The position numbers and the translations under genes are program-made. 53,014 bases of DNA. Origin: Sedimentisphaerales bacterium (GTDB lineage Bacteria; Planctomycetota; Phycisphaerae; Sedimentisphaerales; SG8-4). Of the stretch, positions 24,455 through 31,948 are shown piece after piece. The stretch covers positions 1 through 53,014 of the forward strand of contig JAFGJR010000250.1 of assembly GCA_016928975.1 (NCBI GenBank), written 5' to 3'. The notes beneath the pieces were generated by a model. The model ran no database searches. It was not told the origin of the DNA and saw only the letters and a program-made list of their open reading frames with translations. Within the stretch, counting starts at the first letter, position 1; each line of letters starts with the position of its first letter.

Positions 24455-25084
24455 TCAGGCTTCGACGCCTTGCTTGAGGCGGTAGACGAGCGGGACGAGC
24501 GCCTCGGCGGTCTGGACCTCAGGGTGTTTCTGGCCGGCCAGATCGATCAGCTCCATCGCTTCGTTGCGTTTCTCGCCCCAGGCGACGAGGATCTCCAGAG
24601 CCTCGGCCTGGAACGGCTTGAATTTCGTGGCGGGTGTCCTGGCCGACTCGGCCCCGGCGGCGAACCCCTGTAGCTTGCCTTTGAGCTCCGCGATGATCTG
24701 CTGGGCCATTCGCCGGCCGACCGCCGGCAGGGTCATCAGCATCTTCTCGTCGCCGGCTTCGATCGCGCCGGCGATGTCCGCGATGGGCATGCTCAGCGCC
24801 CGCAGGCCCTTGCGGATGCCAAGCCCCTTGACGCTGATGAACGTGGCGAAGAACTCCCGCTCGGTCGGACTGAGGAACCCGACCATGCGCGGGACCAGAT
24901 TGCCCCCGCCCAGGCTGCCCTCGTAATACTCCATCGTGCACAATGCGATGCTGGAGTCGATCAGCCCCGACAGCGCACTGACGCAATAGCCGGGCAGCAT
25001 GACCTCATAGGTGACGGCCCCGACCTGCACCAGGGCCCTCTCTTCGTTCAACTTGACGAGTTTTCCTTCAATCCCTGCGATCAT
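24455..25084 (-). CDS. ruvA: Holliday junction DNA-binding protein RuvA
   Basis: The 209-residue protein shows the three RuvA domains: the OB fold from MIAGIEGKLVKLNEERALVQ, the tandem helix-hairpin-helix region (FISVKGLGIRKGL and LMTLPAVGRRMAQQIIAELK), and a C-terminal three-helix domain (FKPFQAEALEILVAWG) that contacts RuvB. Some positions differ from consensus (IRKGLRAL where GPKxAL is usual) but the fold markers are clear. It begins 41 bases downstream of the DUF4276 gene, so the ATPase/DUF4276 cassette separates it from ruvC. Confidence 0.94.
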   Translation of the reverse strand: MIAGIEGKLVKLNEERALVQVGAVTYEVMLPGYCVSALSGLIDSSIALCTMEYYEGSLGGGNLVPRMVGFLSPTEREFFATFISVKGLGIRKGLRALSMPIADIAGAIEAGDEKMLMTLPAVGRRMAQQIIAELKGKLQGFAAGAESARTPATKFKPFQAEALEILVAWGEKRNEAMELIDLAGQKHPEVQTAEALVPLVYRLKQGVEA

Positions 25085-25125
25085 ATGGAATTGTCATTAG
25101 CCGTTGATTCCTCTCTTGTTCAATG

Positions 25126-25821
25126 TCACGTATGGTGGCAGAGTCCCTCCAGTTCAACCAGCCACGCATTGAAATGCGAGCATTTCTCGCGGAGGGTCGG
25201 GACACCTATGGTCTCGGCGATGGCCTTGCCCATGGCCACCTTTCGATAGCCGTTGTTAAGTGCCATCATCTGCTTGGAAGGGGCTTGTAACGGATCGTCA
25301 TTGATTTCTTCGGGCTCGCCATGTTCGTCCAGGATCCGATTGATGGCTGAGATGGCAATGTTCGCCTTTTCGGCAAGGATACGAGCGTCGTTGAAGAGCA
25401 GGGCCTCGAATTCGTGCATTTCGATGTAGGGGATGAAACGTTGCCGGGCATTGGTATTGGGGCATGCATCCTCAATCACATCCAGAGTAGCGACTTCTAG
25501 GATCGCTGCCTTCTGTTCAGCAGTCAGGGAGACTCCACCTTTGACCTGACGGGATACGTCCACTCGCCCCGGCCAGTCTGGGTCGATGCGGAAGTAGTCG
25601 AACATGGTCGAGACATAAGTATCTGGTCGTTGTTCGAGAAAGAGGCGAATGTCCTTCATTGCCCGGTCGAAACGGACATCACCGCCTTTGTGGCCCGGCT
25701 TGCCAATCAGGGCCGGATAGAGACAGACGCCTTGACATGACATCGTCGGGGCCAGAACGTCACGCACAAAAGTCTGCTCGGTGTGGCCTTCCACGACGAT
25801 GTAGACCTCCGCACTACTCAT
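25126..25821 (-). CDS. DUF4276 family TOPRIM-like protein
   Basis: The 231-residue protein carries the family hallmarks: YIVVEGHTEQTFVRDVLAP with the first acidic residues, STMFDYFRIDPDWPG (the D-Y-F/Y block), and FIPYIEMHEFEALLFNDARI, the H-E-F-E-A-L-L-F signature. DUF4276 proteins are encoded next to SMC-like ATPases and are thought to be nuclease-like TOPRIM-fold effectors. The biochemical activity has not been settled to my knowledge. It overlaps the upstream ATPase by eight bases, so the two form one unit. The pair interrupts the ruvC-ruvA order. Confidence 0.85.
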   Translation of the reverse strand: MSSAEVYIVVEGHTEQTFVRDVLAPTMSCQGVCLYPALIGKPGHKGGDVRFDRAMKDIRLFLEQRPDTYVSTMFDYFRIDPDWPGRVDVSRQVKGGVSLTAEQKAAILEVATLDVIEDACPNTNARQRFIPYIEMHEFEALLFNDARILAEKANIAISAINRILDEHGEPEEINDDPLQAPSKQMMALNNGYRKVAMGKAIAETIGVPTLREKCSHFNAWLVELEGLCHHT

Positions 25822-26938
25822 GCGTCGGTCCCCCGGCGAGGATGTTCTTCCGCCACAGCTCGCCCAACGAATAGTCCTTCAGCCACGCAGCCAAGCGTCT
25901 GGCGTCGAGACGCTCAAAGCAGGAAGTCCCGTCCTTGCGGTTTACGACGACAATGTCCGCTGGCTCAAAGCAATCCACGAGAGCCTCCGACTGCGTCGAG
26001 ATGATCAACTGGGTCCTCTTCGCGACTGCCTGAATCAACTCCGCCAGGATCTCAATGGCGTAAGGATGGAGGCCCAGTTCAGGCTCGTCGATGATGATCG
26101 TGGAGGGTAAATCAGGTTGGAGCAGAGCCGTGACTAGGCAGATGAAACGGATCGTACCATCGGAAAGGTGATAGGGCTTGAGGGGATAGTCCGAGCCCTT
26201 CTGCCGCCACAGGAGGCGAACCTTGTCCTGGCCGTTTGGATCCAGGATGAAGTCATCAAGAAAAGGAGCGACCAGGCGGATTGTCTCAACGATCCTCGGA
26301 TAGGAGTTTCGTCTATGCTTCTGCAATGACAGGAGAAAGGGGGCGATGTTCGCAGCGTCAAATCTAAGATATCGCGAGTCGTCTACGGATTCCGAGCGAC
26401 GCATCGGCGCAAGGCTGCTGGTGTCGTGGAAATGGTAGATCTTCCAGGATGCGATCGATTGGTAGACATGATAGGCAACACTCTCCTGTCCAGCCACACC
26501 TTTCTCGTCACGCTCTCCAAGCAACTCCGGGGTGGTGTGCCCACTGCCCATCTCCCACCAACCAACCCTTCCGCCACTGAAGAATCGAGCTTCGTCATTT
26601 ATCATGAAGGTCTCGTTGGCTGTGGGAACAAGTTTGAAACGGTAGCCATTCACGCCGAAGTACAACTCGGCTTCAATGCAACTAGTGACCTTGGGGCCGT
26701 TGAAGAGGAAATCATCGCTGCCGCCGCAGTCGGCGATGTAGGCTTTGAGGCTGGAGTTCTGCAGGTGCGGCAGCGGCAGTTCCATCATGGCCCGCAGCAA
26801 ACGAAAGAAGTCCACGAGGTTGCTCTTGCCTGCGCCATTGCCACCAATCAGGATGTTGAGGCTGCGCAACTCAAAGTCTTCAAGGGATTGGATCGACTTG
26901 AAGCCCTTGATGGTCAGTCTGTCTAATGCCTGGGGCAT
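25814..26938 (-). CDS. SMC-like AAA ATPase paired with DUF4276
   Basis: The 374-residue protein has LDRLTIKGFKSIQSLEDF, Walker A GGNGAGKS (32-39), the signature YHLSDGTIRFICLVTALLQ, Walker B STIIIDEPELGLHP and an IISTQSEALVDCF switch. It belongs to the same broad AAA_21 group as the ATPase at 1728 but is not closely similar. GAGG nine bases before the ATG serves as ribosome-binding site. A diverged ruvC 3' fragment lies directly upstream, in a frame that runs into this gene's start region. The likely role is NTP-dependent sensing coupled to the DUF4276 effector, by analogy with PARIS- and OLD-type systems. Confidence 0.88.
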   Translation of the reverse strand: MPQALDRLTIKGFKSIQSLEDFELRSLNILIGGNGAGKSNLVDFFRLLRAMMELPLPHLQNSSLKAYIADCGGSDDFLFNGPKVTSCIEAELYFGVNGYRFKLVPTANETFMINDEARFFSGGRVGWWEMGSGHTTPELLGERDEKGVAGQESVAYHVYQSIASWKIYHFHDTSSLAPMRRSESVDDSRYLRFDAANIAPFLLSLQKHRRNSYPRIVETIRLVAPFLDDFILDPNGQDKVRLLWRQKGSDYPLKPYHLSDGTIRFICLVTALLQPDLPSTIIIDEPELGLHPYAIEILAELIQAVAKRTQLIISTQSEALVDCFEPADIVVVNRKDGTSCFERLDARRLAAWLKDYSLGELWRKNILAGGPTHE

Positions 26939-26987
26939 AATGCTTGCCTCTCAACAGCAAAACGAACATTCCTTGGGGGGTTACGTC

Positions 26988-27101
26988 CCATAGCGCCACG
27001 CCAATCGCATCCGCCACATCGTGGGGTCCGAACAGATCTGGCAGGCCCATGATAGCCTGCATGGTTTGCTGAATCGGCTTTTGGGAGGCCCAGCCGTTGC
27101 C
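26988..27101 (-). pseudogene. Diverged remnant of a ruvC 3' end
   Basis: The translated fragment GNGWASQKPIQQTMQAIMGL continues DLFGPHDVADAIGVALW. It aligns over its whole length with GNGRASKEQMQRTMQTILGL...PDVADAMAAAL of the intact ruvC 124 bases further on, including the DVADA block that carries the catalytic aspartates. No start, N-terminal catalytic Asp or Glu is present, so it cannot be a functional resolvase. The sequence is clearly diverged from the local ruvC, so it is not a recent duplication of it. Confidence 0.75.
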
Positions 27102-27224
27102 AGGCCGTATGTGTATGTGACTATTCCGACCGGCGACAGCGTCCTCACCATTCGGGCTTTCCTTTTTCTGAAATTGCCTTGGATTTGTCCATTGTCTCAA
27201 TTACGTGCGCCTTACCATTCTCAC

Positions 27225-27713
27225 TCACGCCGGCGCAACCCTGCTGATCGTGTTGGCACAGCACAGCGCGGCGGCCATGGCGTCGGCCACGTCGGGCGGC
27301 TTGGGCAGCTCGCTCAGGCCGAGAATGGTCTGCATCGTCCTTTGCATCTGTTCCTTCGAGGCCCTGCCATTGCCGGTGATCGATTTCTTGATCCGCGTGG
27401 CGGCAAAGCTCTTCACTTCGATGTGCGCCTTGGCGCACTTCTGGAGTATAACGCCGCGGGCATGGCCCATCAAGATGGCCGTGCGCGGGTGCGCGTAGTG
27501 CGAGTAGAGCTCTTCGACCGCCACGACATCGGGTGAGAACTTCGCCAGCACGGTCTCGATGTCTTCGGCGATCTGGTTCAACCGGGCTTCGATGGGCAGC
27601 TCTTCGCTCGTCTTGAAGATCCCGGCCTCGACGATCACTTCCCGGTCGCCGTCGGTCTCCAGGCACGCATAACCGCAGACCTGCAATCCCGGGTCGATGC
27701 CGAGGACTCTCAC
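27225..27713 (-). CDS. ruvC: Holliday junction endonuclease RuvC
   Basis: From GTG at 27713 the enzyme is 162 residues: MRVLGIDPGLQVCGYA (Asp7), VVAVEELY (Glu67/68), then ITGNGRASKEQMQRTM and KPPDVADAMAAALC (Asp141, Asp144). All four catalytic acidic residues of the RNase H-like fold are present. GGAGG lies five bases before this GTG, and the start overlaps the cysS stop as GTGA, which decides the start over GTG codons 6 and 12 bases upstream. RuvC resolves Holliday junctions made by RuvAB. ruvA is 2.1 kb away because of the intervening cassette. Confidence 0.95.
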   Translation of the reverse strand: MRVLGIDPGLQVCGYACLETDGDREVIVEAGIFKTSEELPIEARLNQIAEDIETVLAKFSPDVVAVEELYSHYAHPRTAILMGHARGVILQKCAKAHIEVKSFAATRIKKSITGNGRASKEQMQRTMQTILGLSELPKPPDVADAMAAALCCANTISRVAPA

Positions 27714-29188
27714 TTCCACCTCCACTGTGTGCCTTCCGGTTTGTCTTCGAGCACGATCCCGGCTTCCTCCAGCTTGGCTCGGACGGCATCGGCTCGAGCG
27801 AAGTCCTTGGCCTTTCGAGCTTCCGCCCGCTGGGCGATCAGAATCGCGACCAGTTTGTCGATCGCTGCTTCGTCCACGCCGGCGGCCCTGGTCTCTTCAT
27901 CCGTCACGACACCCAACACCGCACCGCCGAGATCGACGAACATCTGATTGACAGCGGCAAGCGTTTGCTGCGAGGTCTTCTTGTTCTCAAGCAGGCCGTT
28001 GGTCAATCGCACAAGATCGAACAGCACGGACAACGCAACCGACGTGTTCAAGTCATCGTTCATGGCCTGCTCGAACCTGGCTCTGGCCTGGTCAAGCTGC
28101 GTGAGGACGTTCTTATCGGCCTCGCCTTGCGGCGCCGATTCGAGCTGCTTTCGCAGGGCGCGGACCGCCTCGCTGATCTTCTGATGCCCGCTGTGCGCGG
28201 CGAACAGGGCGGCGTCGGAAAAGTCCAGCGGGCTGCGATAGTGGCTGTTCAAGACCAGTTGCCGAACCGCCAGAGGTTCGTAGGCCCGTGTCAATCGCTC
28301 GTGAGTCCCAGCGAAGACCTGCTTGAGCGTGATGAAGTTGCCGAGGCTCTTGCCCATCTTCTGGCCATCGACGGTGACCATGTTGTTGTGGACCCAGGAG
28401 CGGACGAACTGCGCGCCGTAGGCGGCCTCGGATTGTGCGATCTCACACTCGTGGTGCGGAAACTTGTTCTCCATGCCGCCGCCGTGAATGTCGAAGGGTT
28501 GGCCCAGGTACTTCGTGCTCATGGCCGAGCATTCCAGGTGCCAACCCGGGTAGCCCATGCCCCAGGGACTGGGCCATTGCATGATATGGTTGGGCTCGGC
28601 CTTCTTCCACAGTGCGAAATCGACGGGATTCCTCTTCTCCTGCGAGACCTCCACGCGTGCTCCGGCCATCATCTCCTCGGTGTTGCGGCCGGAAAGCTTG
28701 CCGTAGTCGGGGAACTTGGCGACATCGAAATACACGGACCCGTTGACCTCGTAGGCGAACCCCTTGTCCAGCAGGGTCTTGACGAGCGCGATCTGCTCGA
28801 CAATGTGGCCGCTGGCCCGCGGGCTGATGTCCGGCCGGACACAGTTGAGCTTGTCCATGTCCTCAAAGTAGCTGCGGGTGTAGTACTCCGCCAGCGCCAT
28901 CGGGTGTTTATGCTCCTTCAAGGCTGCCTTGGCGATCTTGTCCTCGCCCGCGTCCGCATCGTCGGTCAGATGCCCCACGTCCGTGATGTTCTGCACGTAC
29001 GTGACGCTGTAGCCGAGGTATCGCAGATACCGCACGAGCACGTCGAAACTGATGTAGCTCTTGGCATGCCCCAGGTGCGCATGTCCATACACTGTCGGCC
29101 CGCAAACATAGATGCCGACCCGCCCCTCCACCAACGGCTTGGACTCCTCCGTCCGCCTCGTCAAACTGTTATAGAGCTGTAATGCCAT
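27710..29188 (-). CDS. cysS: Cysteinyl-tRNA synthetase
   Basis: The 492-residue class I synthetase starts MALQLYNSLTRRTEESKPLV. It has VCGPTVYGHAHLGHAKSY (zinc-binding Cys29 and the HIGH-equivalent H-L-G-H), the zinc ligands of LECSAM, GGGMENKFPHHECEIAQSEA, and KMGKSLGNF, a KMSKS variant. AAGGAACC precedes the ATG. The long in-frame extension upstream to 29524 overlaps an MNT gene and is not coding. Its stop overlaps the ruvC start by four bases, so the two are co-translated. Confidence 0.97.
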   Translation of the reverse strand: MALQLYNSLTRRTEESKPLVEGRVGIYVCGPTVYGHAHLGHAKSYISFDVLVRYLRYLGYSVTYVQNITDVGHLTDDADAGEDKIAKAALKEHKHPMALAEYYTRSYFEDMDKLNCVRPDISPRASGHIVEQIALVKTLLDKGFAYEVNGSVYFDVAKFPDYGKLSGRNTEEMMAGARVEVSQEKRNPVDFALWKKAEPNHIMQWPSPWGMGYPGWHLECSAMSTKYLGQPFDIHGGGMENKFPHHECEIAQSEAAYGAQFVRSWVHNNMVTVDGQKMGKSLGNFITLKQVFAGTHERLTRAYEPLAVRQLVLNSHYRSPLDFSDAALFAAHSGHQKISEAVRALRKQLESAPQGEADKNVLTQLDQARARFEQAMNDDLNTSVALSVLFDLVRLTNGLLENKKTSQQTLAAVNQMFVDLGGAVLGVVTDEETRAAGVDEAAIDKLVAILIAQRAEARKAKDFARADAVRAKLEEAGIVLEDKPEGTQWRWK

Positions 29189-29214
29189 AGGTTCCTTTTC
29201 AACATTGTTCGTGT

Positions 29215-29286
29215 CTATGAGGCGAAGCCCTTGCTCTTGATGTAGACCTCGACCTCCTGAATGAATGCCTGAGCTTCGTCGATCAT
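29215..29286 (-). pseudogene. HEPN-domain C-terminal remnant after MNT gene
   Basis: An ATG overlapping the MNT stop (ATGA) opens a 23-residue frame, IDEAQAFIQEVEVYIKSKGF, ending in TAG. This resembles the last helix of HEPN partners of MNT nucleotidyltransferases. The first hundred or so residues of the expected HEPN protein are missing, so an internal deletion probably joined its start to its end. Confidence 0.5.
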
Positions 29287-29603
29287 AGCCGGATGCCCTC
29301 TTTCTCGATCTTACGGACAATTGGGCTGACCCCCATTGGGCCATGCTCAAGTTGCTCGGCGGCGACGACGAACGTCGACAACACCACGTCGTTCTCGAAT
29401 CCAACCTCCCAGGCGACTTCCGAAATCTTCTCGCGAAGGTCGGCATCGATATGGTCCACCACGAGGAACACGTCCAAGTCCGACTCATCAGTCGCGTCCC
29501 CCCTGGCTCTGGAGCCAAAGACACAGAACTCCAGGACGGGCACCAAATCGGCTATGCGTCTCTTGAATTCCAGAGCCGTTTGTCTATCGCTCAGTGCTAT
29601 CAT
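29283..29603 (-). CDS. MNT-type minimal nucleotidyltransferase
   Basis: The 106-residue protein has the nucleotidyltransferase core CVFGSRARGDATDESDLDVF (GSRARG at 30-35, acidic pair in SDLDVF) and a third acidic strand region (FENDVVLSTFVV). MntA-type antitoxins AMPylate their HEPN toxin partner, which is normally encoded immediately downstream. Here only a 23-codon HEPN-like remnant remains, so the gene is probably orphaned. A 13-codon leader ORF overlaps its ATG by four bases and has its own promoter, which suggests translational coupling. Confidence 0.85.
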   Translation of the reverse strand: MIALSDRQTALEFKRRIADLVPVLEFCVFGSRARGDATDESDLDVFLVVDHIDADLREKISEVAWEVGFENDVVLSTFVVAAEQLEHGPMGVSPIVRKIEKEGIRL

Positions 29604-29641
29604 AACAACTCATCCGAGAGTCCTGTGGCATCGCTAAGCAT
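29600..29641 (-). CDS. Short leader ORF overlapping the MNT start
   Basis: ATG at 29641 opens MLSDATGLSDELL and stops with TGA overlapping the MNT ATG (ATGA). The ATG is exactly six bases after the -10 box, so this would be a leaderless leader peptide that couples ribosomes onto the MNT start. It could also be the remnant of an upstream gene. Confidence 0.35.
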   Translation of the reverse strand: MLSDATGLSDELL

Positions 29642-29647
29642 GGCCGT

Positions 29648-29676
29648 ATTCTACCGGTAGAACTGCCGTCGGTCAA
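29648..29676 (-). promoter_or_regulatory. Leaderless promoter of the MNT locus
   Basis: Minus strand TTGACC, a 17-base spacer and TAGAAT, then ACGGCC and the ATG of the leader ORF at 29641. Confidence 0.6.
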
Positions 29677-29688
29677 CGTTCGTGTGGA

Positions 29689-29709
29689 GGACAGGAATCA
29701 GTCCTGTCC
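29689..29709. repeat. Perfect 7-bp inverted repeat
   Basis: GGACAGG, a seven-base loop and CCTGTCC lie between the divergent MNT genes. There is no T-tract, so it is not a standard terminator. It lies upstream of the minus-strand promoter and could be an operator or a dispersed repeat. Confidence 0.45.
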
Positions 29710-29803
29710 GCCGTAATCGCTGTCCGCAATCGCGCGTTCAGCCTGTTCCGTTCGGTCACAGGTTGACTTGCCATGTCATGGCGGCTGTGATGACAATACA
29801 GGC

Positions 29804-30106
29804 ATGAAGACTCACCTGCAACTGGACCGTAGCGTATTGGCCGAGTTCTGCCGCAGGTGGCGGATACGGGAGTTGTCTGTCTTCGGTTCAGCGCTGCGGG
29901 ACGATTTCAACCCGAACAGCGATCTGGATTTCCTTGTGAGCTTCGAGCCGGGAACGCCGTTGGATATTGACCGGCTGGTGGACATGAAAGAGGAGCTGGA
30001 AGCTCGCTTTGGGCGCCCCGTTGACCTCGTGGAAAAAAAGGCGATGCGAAACCCCTGGAGAAAACACGAAATCCTCAAGACCCGCCAGGTGATCTATGCG
30101 GCTTGA
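29804..30106 (+). CDS. Second MNT-type nucleotidyltransferase
   Basis: From MKTHLQLDRSVLAEFCRRW the protein is 100 residues, with LSVFGSALRDDFNPNSDLDF (active-site G-S and the S-D-L-D acidic pair) and PVDLVEKKAM. It is an MntA/DUF86-associated type. The expected HEPN partner is absent: an overlapping ATG at 30096 gives only MRLDSNDEV before a stop, which may be the first codons of the lost partner. A YgiT zinc-finger gene follows nine bases after the stop. It is divergent from the other MNT gene. Confidence 0.87.
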   Translation: MKTHLQLDRSVLAEFCRRWRIRELSVFGSALRDDFNPNSDLDFLVSFEPGTPLDIDRLVDMKEELEARFGRPVDLVEKKAMRNPWRKHEILKTRQVIYAA

Positions 30107-30114
30107 TAGCAATG

Positions 30115-30678
30115 ATGAAGTGTGAATTCTGCAATTCGGAAACCAGCTCGAGAGAGGTCAGGAAGCAACACTGGTTCCAGGGCAAGCTCTACATCGTCGA
30201 GAACGTCGATGCGGAGGTGTGCGATCAGTGTGGCGAGCGGTATTTCCACGCTGCGTCGCTCGATGCGATAGACAAGCTCATCACGGGCGACCATGCGATC
30301 AAAGAGGTGCTATCGGTCGAAGTCCTCTCCGCCGACGATGCCTGGAGCACGGCAAGAATCATGGCCGTGCAGGCAATGCCGTCCGGAATTAGGGAAGCGT
30401 CCCCGGAATTCGGCTACTCATGGTTTGGAAACCGCCCTGTTAAAGTCGGCGATGAAACTCCTGACAATATCATCCTTGTTAACCCCGTCGCCACACAGCT
30501 CTCTGGACAGAAGGACGCCACCCGGTCGCTCTATCTCGACCTTCTGCGCTGGTATGTCCGTCCCGCTGGCCTTTACCACGATTCCCGATGCTGTCGGGAT
30601 TGCTTCTACCCTCCAATCAAAGCCCCCGGTTGCCGTTGGCAGGTCCTCTCCCGGCTTGGTAACGTGGATGGTAATTGA
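30115..30678 (+). CDS. YgiT-type zinc-finger protein with doubtful C-terminal readthrough
   Basis: The first 75-80 residues match the YgiT/MqsA N-terminal zinc finger: MKCEFCNSETSSREVRKQHW, then YIVENVDAEVCDQCGERYFH with two C-x-x-C pairs, and SLDAIDKLI. Such proteins are antitoxins or transcriptional regulators and normally end soon after this point. The frame stays open to 30678, but from about 30418 it is antisense to a better-supported gene, so the tail of about 110 residues is probably not natural. A lost stop or small rearrangement near 30330-30417 is likely. An ATG one codon upstream (30112) is equally possible. Confidence 0.6.
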   Translation: MKCEFCNSETSSREVRKQHWFQGKLYIVENVDAEVCDQCGERYFHAASLDAIDKLITGDHAIKEVLSVEVLSADDAWSTARIMAVQAMPSGIREASPEFGYSWFGNRPVKVGDETPDNIILVNPVATQLSGQKDATRSLYLDLLRWYVRPAGLYHDSRCCRDCFYPPIKAPGCRWQVLSRLGNVDGN

Positions 30679-30894
30679 CGAGCCTTTGAGGACGGTTTCA
30701 CCTTTCATGCCTCGCTTTTGCAGCTCTCCCTCTATTTCGCGGAACGCCGGCTGGGCGATGTTACTCACGAACTCAATTGCCTTCCGTTCGCTCTGGTTCA
30801 TATTCGCCTTCTTCTGTTGCTCTGCTTTCTCTTGCTCCTGTCGCCGCTGCTGGGCCTGCCGGAGCGTCTCGTCGAGTTGTTTCCAGTCGTCCAT
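30418..30894 (-). CDS. Uncharacterised soluble protein
   Basis: This 158-residue protein is not recognised. It has a charged, probably coiled-coil N-terminus (LDETLRQAQQRRQEQEKAEQ), then a mixed region with GMKGETVLKGSSITIHVTKP and SGIVVKASG strands, and a helical C-terminus (KDDIVRSFIADFNRAV). AGGAGG eight bases before the ATG supports it over the opposite-strand extension of the YgiT gene. It is the last of three small minus-strand genes in this patch. No function can be assigned. Confidence 0.65.
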   Translation of the reverse strand: MDDWKQLDETLRQAQQRRQEQEKAEQQKKANMNQSERKAIEFVSNIAQPAFREIEGELQKRGMKGETVLKGSSITIHVTKPGEDLPTATGGFDWRVEAIPTASGIVVKASGTDIPAQKVEIERPGGVLLSRELCGDGVNKDDIVRSFIADFNRAVSKP

Positions 30895-31024
30895 GTTCTG
30901 CCTCCTGATTCAAAAAGGTCTCTTGCGTCGCCTGTCATTGTGTCATGGCGGGCCGACGCCCGTCAAGCTCTCGTGCGGCCCGCCGCCCGGCGATGGGACC
31001 TGCGTAGGGAAAGCGTCCTACAAC

Positions 31025-31339
31025 TCAGCTATTGTCCAGTGATACGCCAAGTAAGGCTCCCGCGCCAACGCAGGCGGCGACCTTGCCTATCTCCTTGAAG
31101 GTCTCAGAATTCCTGATAGCAAACCGCCGTGCCTTGCGCCAGAGGGGTTCCACCTGTCTCAGATCGTGTTCCCTGCCGAGCATCATCAGCATCATGGCCA
31201 CGCCTTTAGCGTCAGGGTGGTGTTCGTCCGATAGATGCTTGAAGGTTGTTATCAGGCCATTGCCGACTTGTTCCAAAAGGTCCGTCGGCGCTAAGCTCAG
31301 AAATCTGATATACTGGTCTATGGTAAACGTCTCTTGCAT
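31025..31339 (-). CDS. Uncharacterised small helical protein
   Basis: The 104-residue protein starts MQETFTIDQYIRFLSLAPTD after GGAGG eight bases upstream. It is mainly helical (LLEQVGNGLITTFKHL, GVAMMLMMLGREHDL, WRKARRFAIRNSETFKEIG) and ends in a glycine/alanine-rich hydrophobic stretch, CVGAGALLGVSL, that could be a weak membrane segment. Five codons upstream an alternative ATG lies within the ribosome-binding site. It resembles no family I can name. Confidence 0.55.
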   Translation of the reverse strand: MQETFTIDQYIRFLSLAPTDLLEQVGNGLITTFKHLSDEHHPDAKGVAMMLMMLGREHDLRQVEPLWRKARRFAIRNSETFKEIGKVAACVGAGALLGVSLDNS

Positions 31340-31582
31340 CGCCCATGCCTCCATAGAATTGAAATCAGAACCCCCGCAAAGTATGCACAATGAATCAAGA
31401 AAGCACAAATAGAGACTCTTGAAGGAATGGAATCTGCATCTGTTGGGTAGCCCTAACGAGAGGGTTTTGAGTGAATTTCGCTCGGATATTGAGTGAGGAA
31501 TGTAGGGGGCTTGCGCCTTTTTGAGAAGCGCAGAAAGCCCCGGTCCTGTGGAGACACAGCGGCTTCCCTTGCGGCGCTATCG

Positions 31583-31948
31583 CTATCGATAACTGATACC
31601 GTCGTCACCCTTCTGCCGGGTCCACCGCTTTCCGTCCTTCTCGAATTCCACCGTGTCTTTGTGTATCTTGACCACCGTCGCGCCGTTAATAACACCTCCT
31701 TCACGGACTAATTGCTTCTCAATGATCTCCCCATATACTTCCTTTGGAAATGCTATCACGGCTTGCTCGTCGTCCGCACTCGGAATGACTTCAGGGCTGT
31801 CTTGACGCAAGCGAATTGAATCAGCCTCCGAATAGTCATCATCTGATAGAAGTGTCCACTGTAGCGCAACGGGCGTCGAAGGTCGAGGGCTTAACTTGAT
31901 ACGCTCTTCAATAACATAATGATAGGTCTTGTCCTCTTTGGTTTTCAT
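31583..31948 (-). CDS. Uncharacterised protein with GATVVKI-type beta motif
   Basis: The 121-residue protein begins MKTKEDKTYHYVIEERIKLS after AAAGGGCGAG. Its last 40 residues contain GGVINGATVVKIHKDTVEFE and KDGKRWTRQ, a pair of strands like those seen in PilP- or GspC-type homology regions, though the rest does not match them. No signal peptide or membrane segment is present. It is the first gene of the small minus-strand group at 30418-31948, but gaps of more than 130 bases separate the members. Function unknown. Confidence 0.55.
   Translation of the reverse strand: MKTKEDKTYHYVIEERIKLSPRPSTPVALQWTLLSDDDYSEADSIRLRQDSPEVIPSADDEQAVIAFPKEVYGEIIEKQLVREGGVINGATVVKIHKDTVEFEKDGKRWTRQKGDDGISYR

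Noticed and set aside
27145..27789. 214-codon minus-strand frame over ruvC
   Set aside because: Shadow of ruvC in another frame.
30112..30400. YgiT gene as antitoxin of a standard MqsR or RelE-type pair
   Set aside because: No MqsR- or RelE/HigB-like frame lies within several hundred bases on either side.
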